Shown here: piece by piece, positions 1 through 6,259 of the stretch
How the letters are laid out: each line of letters starts with the position of its first letter
How positions within the stretch are numbered: position 1 is the stretch's first letter
DNA from: Pseudolabrys sp.
GTDB taxonomy: Bacteria > Pseudomonadota > Alphaproteobacteria > Rhizobiales > Xanthobacteraceae
Length of the DNA: 44,944 bases
NCBI GenBank assembly: GCA_026125895.1
Contig: JAHCKG010000034.1
Span: forward strand, 1-44,944
Reading direction: 5' to 3'
The notes under the pieces: generated by a model
The model's input: the letters and a program-made list of their open reading frames with translations, nothing else
Told to the model about the DNA's origin: nothing
Database searches by the model: none
Program-made: the position numbers and the translations under genes

Positions 1-176
1 GGCACCTGGCCGAACGGCTGCAGCGCGCGGTATTCTTCCTTGTCCTGATCGCCCTGCTCGAGCAGGCGCGTCCGGTAAGCCAGGCCGGCTTCCTCCAGCG
101 CCCAGCGGACGCGCAGGTCGCGCACCTGGCCGCGGGCGAAGTCGGGCACCCAGCGAAAGGCAGAGATCGTAATCAT
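1..176 (-). CDS. Glutathione S-transferase family protein, N-terminal part (cut by window edge)
   Basis: Reading the minus strand from the ATG at 176 gives 58 codons that run off the left edge. The visible part begins MITISAFRWVPDFARGQVRD and continues through RWALEEAGLAYRTRLL and LQPFGQVP. This is the beta-alpha-beta thioredoxin-like N-terminus of a GST, where the Gln-Val-Pro near the end corresponds to the cis-proline that contacts glutathione. A GGAGG lies 9 bases before the ATG. It is the third gene of a likely operon (VOC protein, DUF899 protein, GST) divergent from the marR gene at 1557. Substrate and full length cannot be judged from this fragment. Confidence 0.8.
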   Translation of the reverse strand, partial: MITISAFRWVPDFARGQVRDLRVRWALEEAGLAYRTRLLEQGDQDKEEYRALQPFGQV

Positions 177-248
177 GAGCGTGTTCCTCCGTGACGGACC
201 GCGTTGGCCGCGGCCCGTTCGTTGACGCGTTGAGATTCTGGTCTGCTG

Positions 249-962
249 TCAGCGGCCGTAGTCGAGTTTCGGATACCAGTCGGGCTTGCGGCCTTCCGGC
301 GTGCAGTCGAGCACGGTCCACAGCGGCATCAGGTCGGGCGCGCCTCGCGGGTCCTGGCCCGGATCGGAAGTGCTGCCATCCATCTCGCCGCTCCAGAAAT
401 GACGCAGCGTGCCGTCGCGGCGGGTGAAGACATGCAGGCCGGGCCACTCCTCGCCGTTCGGCCCGAGCGCGTTGAAGTCACGGCTGAGCTCTTCACTCGG
501 ATCGGAATAAAGCGGCAGGTCGCGCCAGCCGCGCTGCTGCTTGAAAGCGACGAGACGTTCGATCGGCGAGCGCGCCGTCACCGCCAGCGCGACGTTCTGC
601 ATGATGTCCCTGGCCTCGCCGGCCCAAGACGAAAGCAGCGACGTGCACATCGGGCACGGCTTCTCGCGCTGCGGCCCGAACATGTAGGTGTACACAACGA
701 GCGACTGCTTGTCGCCGAACAGGCCCTGAAGATCGGTCGGCCCGTTCTCGCCGATGAAGCGGTAGTTCTTCACCTCGGCGCCCGGCGGAAGTGCGCGGCG
801 CATTTCGGCGACGCGTTCGATGTGGCGGCGCAGTTCGATCTCCTCGGCGAGCAGATCGGTCCGCGCCTTGCGGTAGCCGGCGCTTTCGCCGGGAATGCGA
901 ACCGCGCAATTTTCGGCGAGCGTGCGGGCGGATGGCAGCGTCTTGTTGATATCGAGCATCAT
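249..962 (-). CDS. DUF899 family thioredoxin-like protein
   Basis: A 237-residue cytosolic protein of the DUF899 family, which has a thioredoxin-like fold. The mid-protein stretch YMFGPQREKPCPMCTSLLSSW matches the family hallmark and supplies a CxxC pair (CPMC). The C-terminal part has PGLHVFTRRDG and ends PDWYPKLDYGR. An upstream ATG at 977 is in frame, but an AGGAGG lies inside that extension, just before two consecutive ATGs at 962 and 959, so the start is placed there; 959 has the better spacing. The family is often found beside AHSA1, VOC and GST genes, as here, but its reaction is not established. A peroxiredoxin-like or detoxification role is only a guess. Confidence 0.85.
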   Translation of the reverse strand: MMLDINKTLPSARTLAENCAVRIPGESAGYRKARTDLLAEEIELRRHIERVAEMRRALPPGAEVKNYRFIGENGPTDLQGLFGDKQSLVVYTYMFGPQREKPCPMCTSLLSSWAGEARDIMQNVALAVTARSPIERLVAFKQQRGWRDLPLYSDPSEELSRDFNALGPNGEEWPGLHVFTRRDGTLRHFWSGEMDGSTSDPGQDPRGAPDLMPLWTVLDCTPEGRKPDWYPKLDYGR

Positions 963-1021
963 CGTCCTCCTGTTCATCCCCCTGCGGTCACGGTGTCGCG
1001 CGGCGGCGGCGCGCCACCGCG

Positions 1022-1447
1022 TTACGCCGCGGTGACCACCATCCAGTTGACGCCGAACTTGTCGGCGACCATGCCGAAGCTGGAGGCAAAGAAGGTCTTC
1101 ATCAGCGGCTGCAGCACCGCGCCGCCGTCGCTCAGCGCCTTGAACTTGGTCTGCGCCTCGGCGTCGTCCTTGGTGGTGAGCGCCAGCGAGATGCCCTTGA
1201 AGTCCGGCTTGCCGCTGGTCATGCCGTCGGTCGCCATGATCACGGAATCGCCGATGCGGACGCTGGAATGCATGATCTTCTCGGCCGGCGGCATCGGCCC
1301 GGCGCAGCCCTCATCGGACATGCCGGCATCGGCCGGGGCATCCTTGAAGCGCATCATGACGTCGACCTGGGCGCCGATCGCCTTCTTGTAGAACTCCAGC
1401 GCCTCCTCACAGCGGCCTTCGAAACTCAGATACGGCTGGACCTGCAT
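1022..1447 (-). CDS. VOC family protein (PhnB-like glyoxalase/bleomycin-resistance fold)
   Basis: A 141-residue protein of the vicinal-oxygen-chelate superfamily, PhnB/DUF1428-like subgroup. The start MQVQPYLSFEGRCEEALEFY is the classic opening (PYLxFxGxxxEALxFY). The middle has PPAEKIMHSSVRIGDSVIMATD and the C-terminus has FGMVADKFGVNWMVV. The ATG at 1447 was preferred over an in-frame one at 1528 because GAGGG lies 7 bases upstream and family members start here. It is the promoter-proximal gene of the VOC-DUF899-GST operon, and its promoter overlaps that of marR. The ligand is unknown; such proteins are commonly annotated as 3-demethylubiquinone methyltransferase-like without evidence for that reaction. 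Confidence 0.87.
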   Translation of the reverse strand: MQVQPYLSFEGRCEEALEFYKKAIGAQVDVMMRFKDAPADAGMSDEGCAGPMPPAEKIMHSSVRIGDSVIMATDGMTSGKPDFKGISLALTTKDDAEAQTKFKALSDGGAVLQPLMKTFFASSFGMVADKFGVNWMVVTAA

Positions 1448-1521
1448 GGCGTTTCCCTCATCGCGGGCCGAAAATCGGCCGGTTTTCACTGTGTATGCGC
1501 GGCCCCACCGTGAGGCCGTCC

Positions 1522-1563
1522 TTGACAATTACGTTGATATCAACATATAGTTCGGTATGTCAA
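1522..1563. promoter_or_regulatory. Overlapping divergent promoters around a 12-bp palindrome (candidate MarR operator)
   Basis: On the plus strand TTGACA (1522-1527) is followed after 18 bases by TATAGT (1546-1551). On the minus strand another TTGACA (1558-1563) is followed after 18 bases by TATCAA (1534-1539). The perfect palindrome GTTGATATCAAC (1533-1544) lies inside both spacers. A dimeric regulator bound here would block both promoters, which fits autorepression by the adjacent MarR protein together with control of the VOC-DUF899-GST operon. Confidence 0.6.
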
Positions 1564-2048
1564 TACGTCAGGTTGCAGAATGTGCCGACATGCCGCAGGC
1601 GGAACCTGCGGCCGAGGCCCTGCCCTTCGAGAAAACGATCGAAGTGCGCGACGCCTGTCTGTGCCTGCATGTGCAGCGTGCGGCGCGGGCGCTGGCGCGG
1701 CGCTTCGACGTGGTGCTGCGGCCGCTCGATCTCACCAGCGGCCAATTCTCGCTGCTGACGTCGCTCAACCGCCCGGCGCCGCCGACCATCGGCAGCGTCG
1801 CCGAATTGCTGGCAATGGACCGCACGACGCTGACCGCCAATCTCAAGCCGCTGGAGCGGCGCGGCCTCATCGAGGTCGCGATCGACAAGGACGACAAGCG
1901 CAGCCGCCGGCTCATCATCACGCCGGCCGGCCGCGAATTGCTCGCCAAGGCCTATCCGATCTGGCGCGACGCGCACACCGCACTCGAGTTCAAGATCTCG
2001 CACGGCAGCGCCGACGATCTGCGCAAGGCGCTCGGCGCGCTGCTGTAG
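1557..2048 (+). CDS. MarR family transcriptional regulator
   Basis: A 163-residue winged-helix repressor. An N-terminal helix with two cysteines (RDACLCLHVQRAARALARRF, about residues 31-50) precedes the dimerisation and DNA-binding regions. The recognition segment is SVAELLAMDRTTLTANLKPL and the wing is DKDDKRSRRLIITPAGRELL. The paired Cys in the first helix recalls redox-sensing MarR/OhrR-type proteins, but sensing is inferred only. The ATG at 1557 sits at the predicted transcription start of its own promoter, so the message may be leaderless; an alternative ATG is at 1590. It is divergent from the VOC-DUF899-GST operon, its likely target. Confidence 0.87.
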   Translation: MSIRQVAECADMPQAEPAAEALPFEKTIEVRDACLCLHVQRAARALARRFDVVLRPLDLTSGQFSLLTSLNRPAPPTIGSVAELLAMDRTTLTANLKPLERRGLIEVAIDKDDKRSRRLIITPAGRELLAKAYPIWRDAHTALEFKISHGSADDLRKALGALL

Positions 2049-2050
2049 CG

Positions 2051-2719
2051 TTACGCCGGCATCGTCGGTTTCACCTCCATCGGCACCCAGTGGAAGAACG
2101 GCTCGGCTTCCTTGAGCGCGCGCAGGTATGACGGGCGGCGCACGAGCCGCTCGTAATAGGCCTTGAGCTTCGGCGTCGCGTCGGTGATCGGCACCGCGAG
2201 GCTGGCGTAGAACAGCGCCGGCGACGCGGCGCAGTCGGCGAGCGTATAGTCGTCGCCCAAGGCGAAGGCGCCCTTGCCGAGCTGTTTCTCGAAAATCGCA
2301 TAGGATTTTGCGATGGCCTCCTTCGCCTTGGCGACGCCGTGGGGATCGCGCGCCTCGGCGGGACGCAGGTTGTCCTCGACCAGCTTGCCCTGCTTTTCCA
2401 TGACATAAAGATCGAAGAAGCGATCCCACATCCGCGCCTGCCAGGCGGCATCGGCATCCTCCGGGATCAGCCGCTTCCGCGCATAGTGCCTATCGAGATA
2501 GTCGATGATGACGCTCGACTCGGCGATGGCGTGGCCCCGCTTCTCGTCCTTGAGCACCGGGAATTTGCCGACCGGCCATAACGCCCTCATTTCCGCGCTC
2601 GATTGCTCTTCGGCGAGATTGACGACGACCGGCTCGAACGGAATGTCGTTCTCGTAGAGCGCGATGAGAGCCTTGTGGCAGTAGGACGACAGCGGATGGT
2701 AATAGAGTTTCAGCGTCAT
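2051..2719 (-). CDS. Glutathione S-transferase family protein
   Basis: A 222-residue complete GST. The N-terminal thioredoxin-like domain begins MTLKLYYHPLSSYCHKALIA, with Ser/Cys in the active-site loop. GKFPVLKD holds the cis-proline and AIAESSVIIDYLD the glutathione-binding E-S pair. The C-terminal helical domain includes GDDYTLADCAASPALFY, the usual N-capping motif. The ATG at 2719 has GGAG about 8 bases upstream and matches the family start; longer in-frame extensions run into the preceding gene. It is last in an arsR-AHSA1-GST operon and starts only 4 bases after the AHSA1 gene stops, so translational coupling is likely. It is convergent with marR, 2 bases away. Confidence 0.9.
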   Translation of the reverse strand: MTLKLYYHPLSSYCHKALIALYENDIPFEPVVVNLAEEQSSAEMRALWPVGKFPVLKDEKRGHAIAESSVIIDYLDRHYARKRLIPEDADAAWQARMWDRFFDLYVMEKQGKLVEDNLRPAEARDPHGVAKAKEAIAKSYAIFEKQLGKGAFALGDDYTLADCAASPALFYASLAVPITDATPKLKAYYERLVRRPSYLRALKEAEPFFHWVPMEVKPTMPA

Positions 2720-2723
2720 CGTT

Positions 2724-3215
2724 CTAGCTCCGCGCCATGGTGGCGACATAGCCGGCGAGCCGCGCCGTGGTTTCCTGCAGCCCCTTGTCGGCGCCGTATT
2801 CCTTGATGACGAAGTCGCGCATCTGCGCGTTCGGGAATACGCCGTGCCAGACGATGCGCGTGCGGCCCGCACCGATGTCCTCGAAGGTCACGGTTTGCGC
2901 GAAGCTCACCGGCTCGAGATCGGCCTCGCCGCCGCCGTGACGATAGGCAATGCGCTCGTTCGGCACGATCTCGTCGAAGGTGATGCGGTTCTGGTAGTCG
3001 CGGCCGTCCGGCCCATGCATGACGAAACGCCAGACGCCGCCGGGCTTGAACTCGAAGTGCGAGGTCGTGGTGGTGAAGCCGGTCGGTCCCCACCATTGCG
3101 CCAGATGCCTGGGATCGGTGAAGGCGCGGAACACCAGTTCGCGCGGCGCGTCGAACTCGCGCGTGCCTTTGATGGAAACGGGATCGCCGAGATCGAGACT
3201 AGTCTTTGCGGGCAC
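2724..3215 (-). CDS. SRPBCC/AHSA1 family protein
   Basis: A 163-residue protein with the Bet v1-like SRPBCC fold, activator-of-Hsp90 (AHSA1) subgroup. Hallmarks are REFDAPRELVFRAFTDP near the N-terminus, then LAQWWGPTGFTT, GGVWRFVMHGPDG and the C-terminal helix ending in TTARLAGYVATMA. These domains form a hydrophobic ligand pocket; no ligand is known for this subgroup. The start overlaps the end of the arsR gene by 17 bases, and the following GST starts 4 bases after its stop. The arsR-AHSA1 pairing is a recurrent bacterial arrangement, which suggests that the protein acts in a response controlled by that regulator. Confidence 0.9.
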   Translation of the reverse strand: MPAKTSLDLGDPVSIKGTREFDAPRELVFRAFTDPRHLAQWWGPTGFTTTTSHFEFKPGGVWRFVMHGPDGRDYQNRITFDEIVPNERIAYRHGGGEADLEPVSFAQTVTFEDIGAGRTRIVWHGVFPNAQMRDFVIKEYGADKGLQETTARLAGYVATMARS

Positions 3216-3603
3216 GGCCTTCTCCTTGACGCTTTACCGAGCGGGATTTCTTTTTCGGCGCCGGGCGGGCGCCCTGCTCCGCCTTCATTACCTCGAGATA
3301 ACTCTCGAGCTTGTCCATGCTCTGGCCCCAGAGCTTGCGATATTCCTCAAGCCAGTGATCGACGCCGATGAGGCCGGTGGCATCGATCCGGCAGGGCCGC
3401 ATCTGCGCGTCACGGCCGCGGGTGATCAGGCCGGCATGCTCGAGCACTTTCAGGTGCCGCGAGATCGCCGGCAGGCTGATGTCGAAGGGCTGCGCCAGTT
3501 TCTGCACCGAGGTCTCGCCGAGCGCGAGACGGGCGAGGATGGCGCGGCGCGTCGGGTCGGCAAGCGCGGCGAAGGTGGCGCTGAGACGGTCGGTGTCGGG
3601 CAT
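3199..3603 (-). CDS. ArsR family transcriptional regulator
   Basis: A 134-residue winged-helix regulator of the metal-independent ArsR group that accompanies AHSA1 proteins. The N-terminus has FAALADPTRRAILARLALGE, the helix-turn-helix is SVQKLAQPFDISLPAISRHL, and KVLEHAGLITRGRDAQMRPC leads into the wing. No CxC metal-binding motif is present in the recognition helix. A basic tail (PAPKKKSRSVKRQGEGRARK) is unusual and may add DNA affinity. It is the first gene of the arsR-AHSA1-GST operon and probably autoregulates through the repeats at 3623-3649. Confidence 0.9.
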   Translation of the reverse strand: MPDTDRLSATFAALADPTRRAILARLALGETSVQKLAQPFDISLPAISRHLKVLEHAGLITRGRDAQMRPCRIDATGLIGVDHWLEEYRKLWGQSMDKLESYLEVMKAEQGARPAPKKKSRSVKRQGEGRARKD

Positions 3604-3622
3604 GGTGTTTGTGTTTAGCCAT

Positions 3623-3649
3623 TCAGTTAAATAACTGATTTGTTAAATA
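3623..3649. promoter_or_regulatory. Inverted and direct repeats upstream of arsR (candidate operator)
   Basis: TCAGTT (3623-3628) and AACTGA (3633-3638) form an inverted repeat around AAAT. TTAAATA occurs twice in direct orientation (3627-3633 and 3643-3649). The block lies 20-46 bases before the arsR start, in the intergenic region shared with coaBC, and is a plausible ArsR binding site. No footprint evidence can be inferred from sequence alone. Confidence 0.45.
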
Positions 3650-3695
3650 CAGGACCGCTGGCGGCTGTCAAGACGCGGCGATATAGTTCGAAGAT

Positions 3696-3721
3696 TGATT
3701 GCACTGTATGCAATGCAATCA
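3696..3721. promoter_or_regulatory. Inverted repeat upstream of coaBC (candidate binding site for its own RHH domain)
   Basis: TGATTGCA (3696-3703) and TGCAATCA (3714-3721) form a perfect 8-bp inverted repeat separated by 10 bases. A second, nested inverted repeat, ATTGCA/TGCAAT (3698-3703 and 3709-3714), shares the left arm. The site ends 34 bases before the coaBC start. Ribbon-helix-helix antitoxins such as FitA bind inverted repeats in their own promoters, and CoaBC here carries such a domain, so autoregulation is a testable inference. Confidence 0.45.
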
Positions 3722-3755
3722 CTTCGATTAAGTATCTGTTATATCGGAGTTTTCG

Positions 3756-5156
3756 ATGGCTTCTCTGACGGTCCGGCAGCTCGACGAGGCGCTGAAGCAG
3801 CAGCTGCGGCTGCGCGCGGCGCGCAACGGCCGCTCCATGGAGGACGAAATCCGCAGCATCCTGCGCGAGGCGGCAGGAGAAACCGAAGCGCCACCGCAAG
3901 CCGGGCCGGCGTCCCGCGCGGAAACGTCCGCCACGGCGGTGGCGCCACGCCTGCTGCTGATCGTCGGCGGCGGCATCGCCGCCTACAAATCGCTCGATCT
4001 CATCCGCCGCCTCAAGGAACTCGGCTACGCCGTGCGCTGCATCCTCACGCAGGCGGCGACGCAGTTCGTGACGCCGCTGGCGGCCGGCGCGCTGGTCGGC
4101 GGCCCGGTCTACACCGACCTGTTCAATCCCGATCACGAGTTCGACGTCGGCCATATCCGCCTGGCGCGGGAAGCCGATCTCGTCGTCGTCGCGCCGGCGA
4201 CCGCCGACCTGATGGCGAAGATGGCGCAAGGCCACGCCAACGATCTTGCGACCGCGGTGCTGCTGGCGACCACGGCGAAGATTCTTCTCGCACCGGCAAT
4301 GAATCCGGCGATGTGGGCGAACAAGGCCACGCAGCGCAATCTCGCGCAGCTCAAGGCCGACGGCGTGACGCTGGTCGGTCCCAACGCCGGCGAGATGGCG
4401 GAGCGCGGCGAGCGCGGCCTCGGCCGCATGGCCGAGCCATTGGAGATCGCCGCCGCGGTCGAGCGTTTGTTCAAAGCCGAAAACGCCGTGCTGCCGATCA
4501 AAGGCAAACGCATCCTCATCACGGCCGGCCCGACGCATGAGCCGATCGACCCGGTGCGCTATATCGCCAACCGATCGTCCGGCAAGCAGGGCTACGCCAT
4601 TGCCGCCGCCGCCGCCGAGGCCGGCGCCGACGTCGTCCTCGTCAGCGGCCCGGTCAACCTGCCGAGACCGCAAAACGTCGATGTCGTCGCGGTCGAAAGC
4701 GCGCGCGACATGCTGGCCGCCGTCGAAAAGGCACTGCCCGCCGACGTTGCCATCTTTGCCGCCGCCGTCGCCGACTGGCGCGTCGCCAATGCCGGCGCGC
4801 AGAAGATCAAGAAGCGGCCGGGCGCGGCGACGCCGCAACTGGCGCTGGCCGAGAACCCCGATATTCTCTCGACCATCGCCCATCGCAGCGATGGGCGGCC
4901 GCCGCTCGTGATCGGCTTCGCTGCCGAAACCGAGAATGTCGTCGCCAACGCCAAGGCGAAGCTCGCCAGGAAAGGCTGCGACTGGATCCTCGCCAACGAC
5001 GTGTCACCGTCGACCGGCATCATGGGCGGCGACAGCAACACGATTCACCTGGTGACGGCGGCAGGCGTCGATGACTGGCCGCCGCAGAGCAAGGAAGAAG
5101 CGGCGGCGATGCTGATATCGCGAATCGCCGCGACGCTGACAGGAGACAGGCATTGA
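3756..5156 (+). CDS. coaBC: Bifunctional phosphopantothenoylcysteine decarboxylase/phosphopantothenate-cysteine ligase with N-terminal RHH domain
   Basis: CoaBC (Dfp) makes 4'-phosphopantothenoyl-cysteine and decarboxylates it to 4'-phosphopantetheine in coenzyme A synthesis, in the cytosol. Residues 1-40 ([20 protein letters not shown], then [16 protein letters not shown]) are a FitA/Arc-like ribbon-helix-helix, and a Pro/Ala-rich linker follows. The flavoprotein CoaC domain begins near 64 ([18 protein letters not shown]), with catalytic His133 in [11 protein letters not shown] and the PAMN motif with Asn183. The CoaB domain starts near 249 ([38 protein letters not shown]). The E. coli active-site Cys of the ACGDxGxGRM flap is Arg217 here. 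CGGAG lies 6 bases before the ATG. The frame is continuous, so the fusion is real. dut follows with a TTG/TGA overlap. Confidence 0.95.
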   Translation: MASLTVRQLDEALKQQLRLRAARNGRSMEDEIRSILREAAGETEAPPQAGPASRAETSATAVAPRLLLIVGGGIAAYKSLDLIRRLKELGYAVRCILTQAATQFVTPLAAGALVGGPVYTDLFNPDHEFDVGHIRLAREADLVVVAPATADLMAKMAQGHANDLATAVLLATTAKILLAPAMNPAMWANKATQRNLAQLKADGVTLVGPNAGEMAERGERGLGRMAEPLEIAAAVERLFKAENAVLPIKGKRILITAGPTHEPIDPVRYIANRSSGKQGYAIAAAAAEAGADVVLVSGPVNLPRPQNVDVVAVESARDMLAAVEKALPADVAIFAAAVADWRVANAGAQKIKKRPGAATPQLALAENPDILSTIAHRSDGRPPLVIGFAAETENVVANAKAKLARKGCDWILANDVSPSTGIMGGDSNTIHLVTAAGVDDWPPQSKEEAAAMLISRIAATLTGDRH

Positions 5157-5605
5157 CCACCAGCACCGACGTCCGAATTACCCGCCTGAAGCATGCGCAG
5201 GATCTGCCACTGCCGGAATATCAGAGCGCGCTCGCCGCCGGCTTCGACTTCACCGCCGCGGTGGACGAACCTCTGACGATCGCGCCGGGCGCGCGTGCAT
5301 TGGTGCCGACCGGCCTGGCGATGGCGTTGCCTGCGGGGTTCGAAGCGCAGGTGCGGCCGCGCTCGGGCCTAGCGATGAAGCAGGGACTCACCGTGCTCAA
5401 CGCGCCGGGCACCATCGATGCCGATTACCGCGGCGAGGTGCAGGTGCTTCTGATCAATCTCGGTAGTGAGCCTGTGGTCATCACACGGGGTATGCGTATT
5501 GCGCAATGCGTGATTGCAACCGTAACGCGCGCCATTTTCGTCGAGGTTCCGGCGCTCGATCAGACGATACGGGGCGCGGGCGGCTTCGGCTCTACCGGAA
5601 GTTGA
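5153..5605 (+). CDS. dut: Deoxyuridine 5'-triphosphate nucleotidohydrolase (dUTPase)
   Basis: A 150-residue trimeric dUTPase that hydrolyses dUTP to dUMP and pyrophosphate, keeping uracil out of DNA and feeding dTMP synthesis. All family motifs are visible: [12 protein letters not shown] (motif 1), [20 protein letters not shown] (motifs 2 and 3 onset), [21 protein letters not shown] (motif 4) and the flexible C-terminal GAGGFGSTG (motif 5). The start is a TTG whose last two bases belong to the coaBC stop codon; AGGAG lies 8 bases upstream. coaBC-dut adjacency is widespread in bacteria, and the overlap implies co-translation. Confidence 0.95.
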   Translation: MTTSTDVRITRLKHAQDLPLPEYQSALAAGFDFTAAVDEPLTIAPGARALVPTGLAMALPAGFEAQVRPRSGLAMKQGLTVLNAPGTIDADYRGEVQVLLINLGSEPVVITRGMRIAQCVIATVTRAIFVEVPALDQTIRGAGGFGSTGS

Positions 5606-5649
5606 ATTCTATCGGAGTGATTTCTACTAGACGTACCGGCAACTGTAAT

Positions 5650-5667
5650 CTATTACCTTTGTAATAG
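5650..5667. promoter_or_regulatory. Inverted repeat CTATTAC-N4-GTAATAG before the Rrf2 gene
   Basis: A perfect 7-bp inverted repeat in an AT-rich pocket between dut and the Rrf2 regulator gene, 18 bases before the preferred ATG. Rrf2 regulators commonly repress their own gene through such dyads, so this is a candidate autoregulatory operator. Confidence 0.45.
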
Positions 5668-5685
5668 TTGCATGTGGTGCCAAAA

Positions 5686-6096
5686 ATGCCGCTCGTTTCC
5701 CGCAAAGGCGTCCTCGCCATTGCCGCCGTGATCGATGTCGCGGTGAATGCCAATGGCCGTCCAGTGTCGGCGAAAGCGCTGGCGGCGCGCCACAAACTAC
5801 CGCCGCGTCATCTCGAGCCGGTGCTGCAGGCGCTGGTGCGCGACGGCATCCTGCGCGGCATTCGCGGTCCGCACGGCGGTTACGAACTGGCGCGCGAGCA
5901 CCACAAGATCACCGCCGAAGACATTCTGCGCGCCGCCACTAGCACGGAAGAGGCGGAAGAACCGCCGATGCCGCCGTCGGGGCTTGTCAGCAATGTGGTG
6001 CGCCCGGCGCTGGCCGAAGCGGAGCGCACGTTCTCGACGGCGCTCGCCGCGATCAACATCGAAGAGATGACCAAGCAGGCTCTGAACCAGGGTTAG
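5686..6096 (+). CDS. Rrf2 family transcriptional regulator
   Basis: A 136-residue winged-helix protein. The N-terminus MPLVSRKGVLAIAAVIDVAV leads to the helix-turn-helix SAKALAARHKLPPRHLEPVL and the wing GILRGIRGPHGGYELAREH, the strongest Rrf2 signature. No cysteine is present, so it cannot hold the [2Fe-2S] or [4Fe-4S] cluster of IscR or NsrR; it belongs with the cluster-free Rrf2 proteins. The frame is open to a TTG at 5668, but the ATG at 5686 gives the normal family N-terminus. The target is unknown; the dyad at 5650-5667 suggests autoregulation, and sulfur metabolism is one possible regulon. Confidence 0.85.
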   Translation: MPLVSRKGVLAIAAVIDVAVNANGRPVSAKALAARHKLPPRHLEPVLQALVRDGILRGIRGPHGGYELAREHHKITAEDILRAATSTEEAEEPPMPPSGLVSNVVRPALAEAERTFSTALAAINIEEMTKQALNQG

Positions 6097-6154
6097 CCGC
6101 GTTCGCGCCACTGCGCCGCACGGAATGATGCCGTGCCTTGCTCCGTTCCCCATA

Positions 6155-6194
6155 TGGACTCTTTCGGCGGGACTCGCCTGAGGGGTAAAGTCCA
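6155..6194 (+). other. Two-tier hairpin in the leader of divL
   Basis: TGGACT (6155-6160) can pair with AGTCCA (6189-6194), and inside this GGCG (6166-6169) pairs with CGCC (6175-6178). There is no following T run, so it is not a typical terminator. It could be an RNA element in the roughly 160-base region between the Rrf2 gene and divL, or part of a diverged repeat. Confidence 0.3.
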
Positions 6195-6259
6195 ATGATT
6201 CGCGAGCGGTACGGCGGTGAGCGTCCGCATTCCCTGACGCGTCCTGTGGGGCAATCTGA

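Noticed and set aside
3627-3646. CtrA-box-like TTAA pair before arsR
   Set aside because: The two TTAA are 12 bases apart, not 7 as in TTAA-N7-TTAA.
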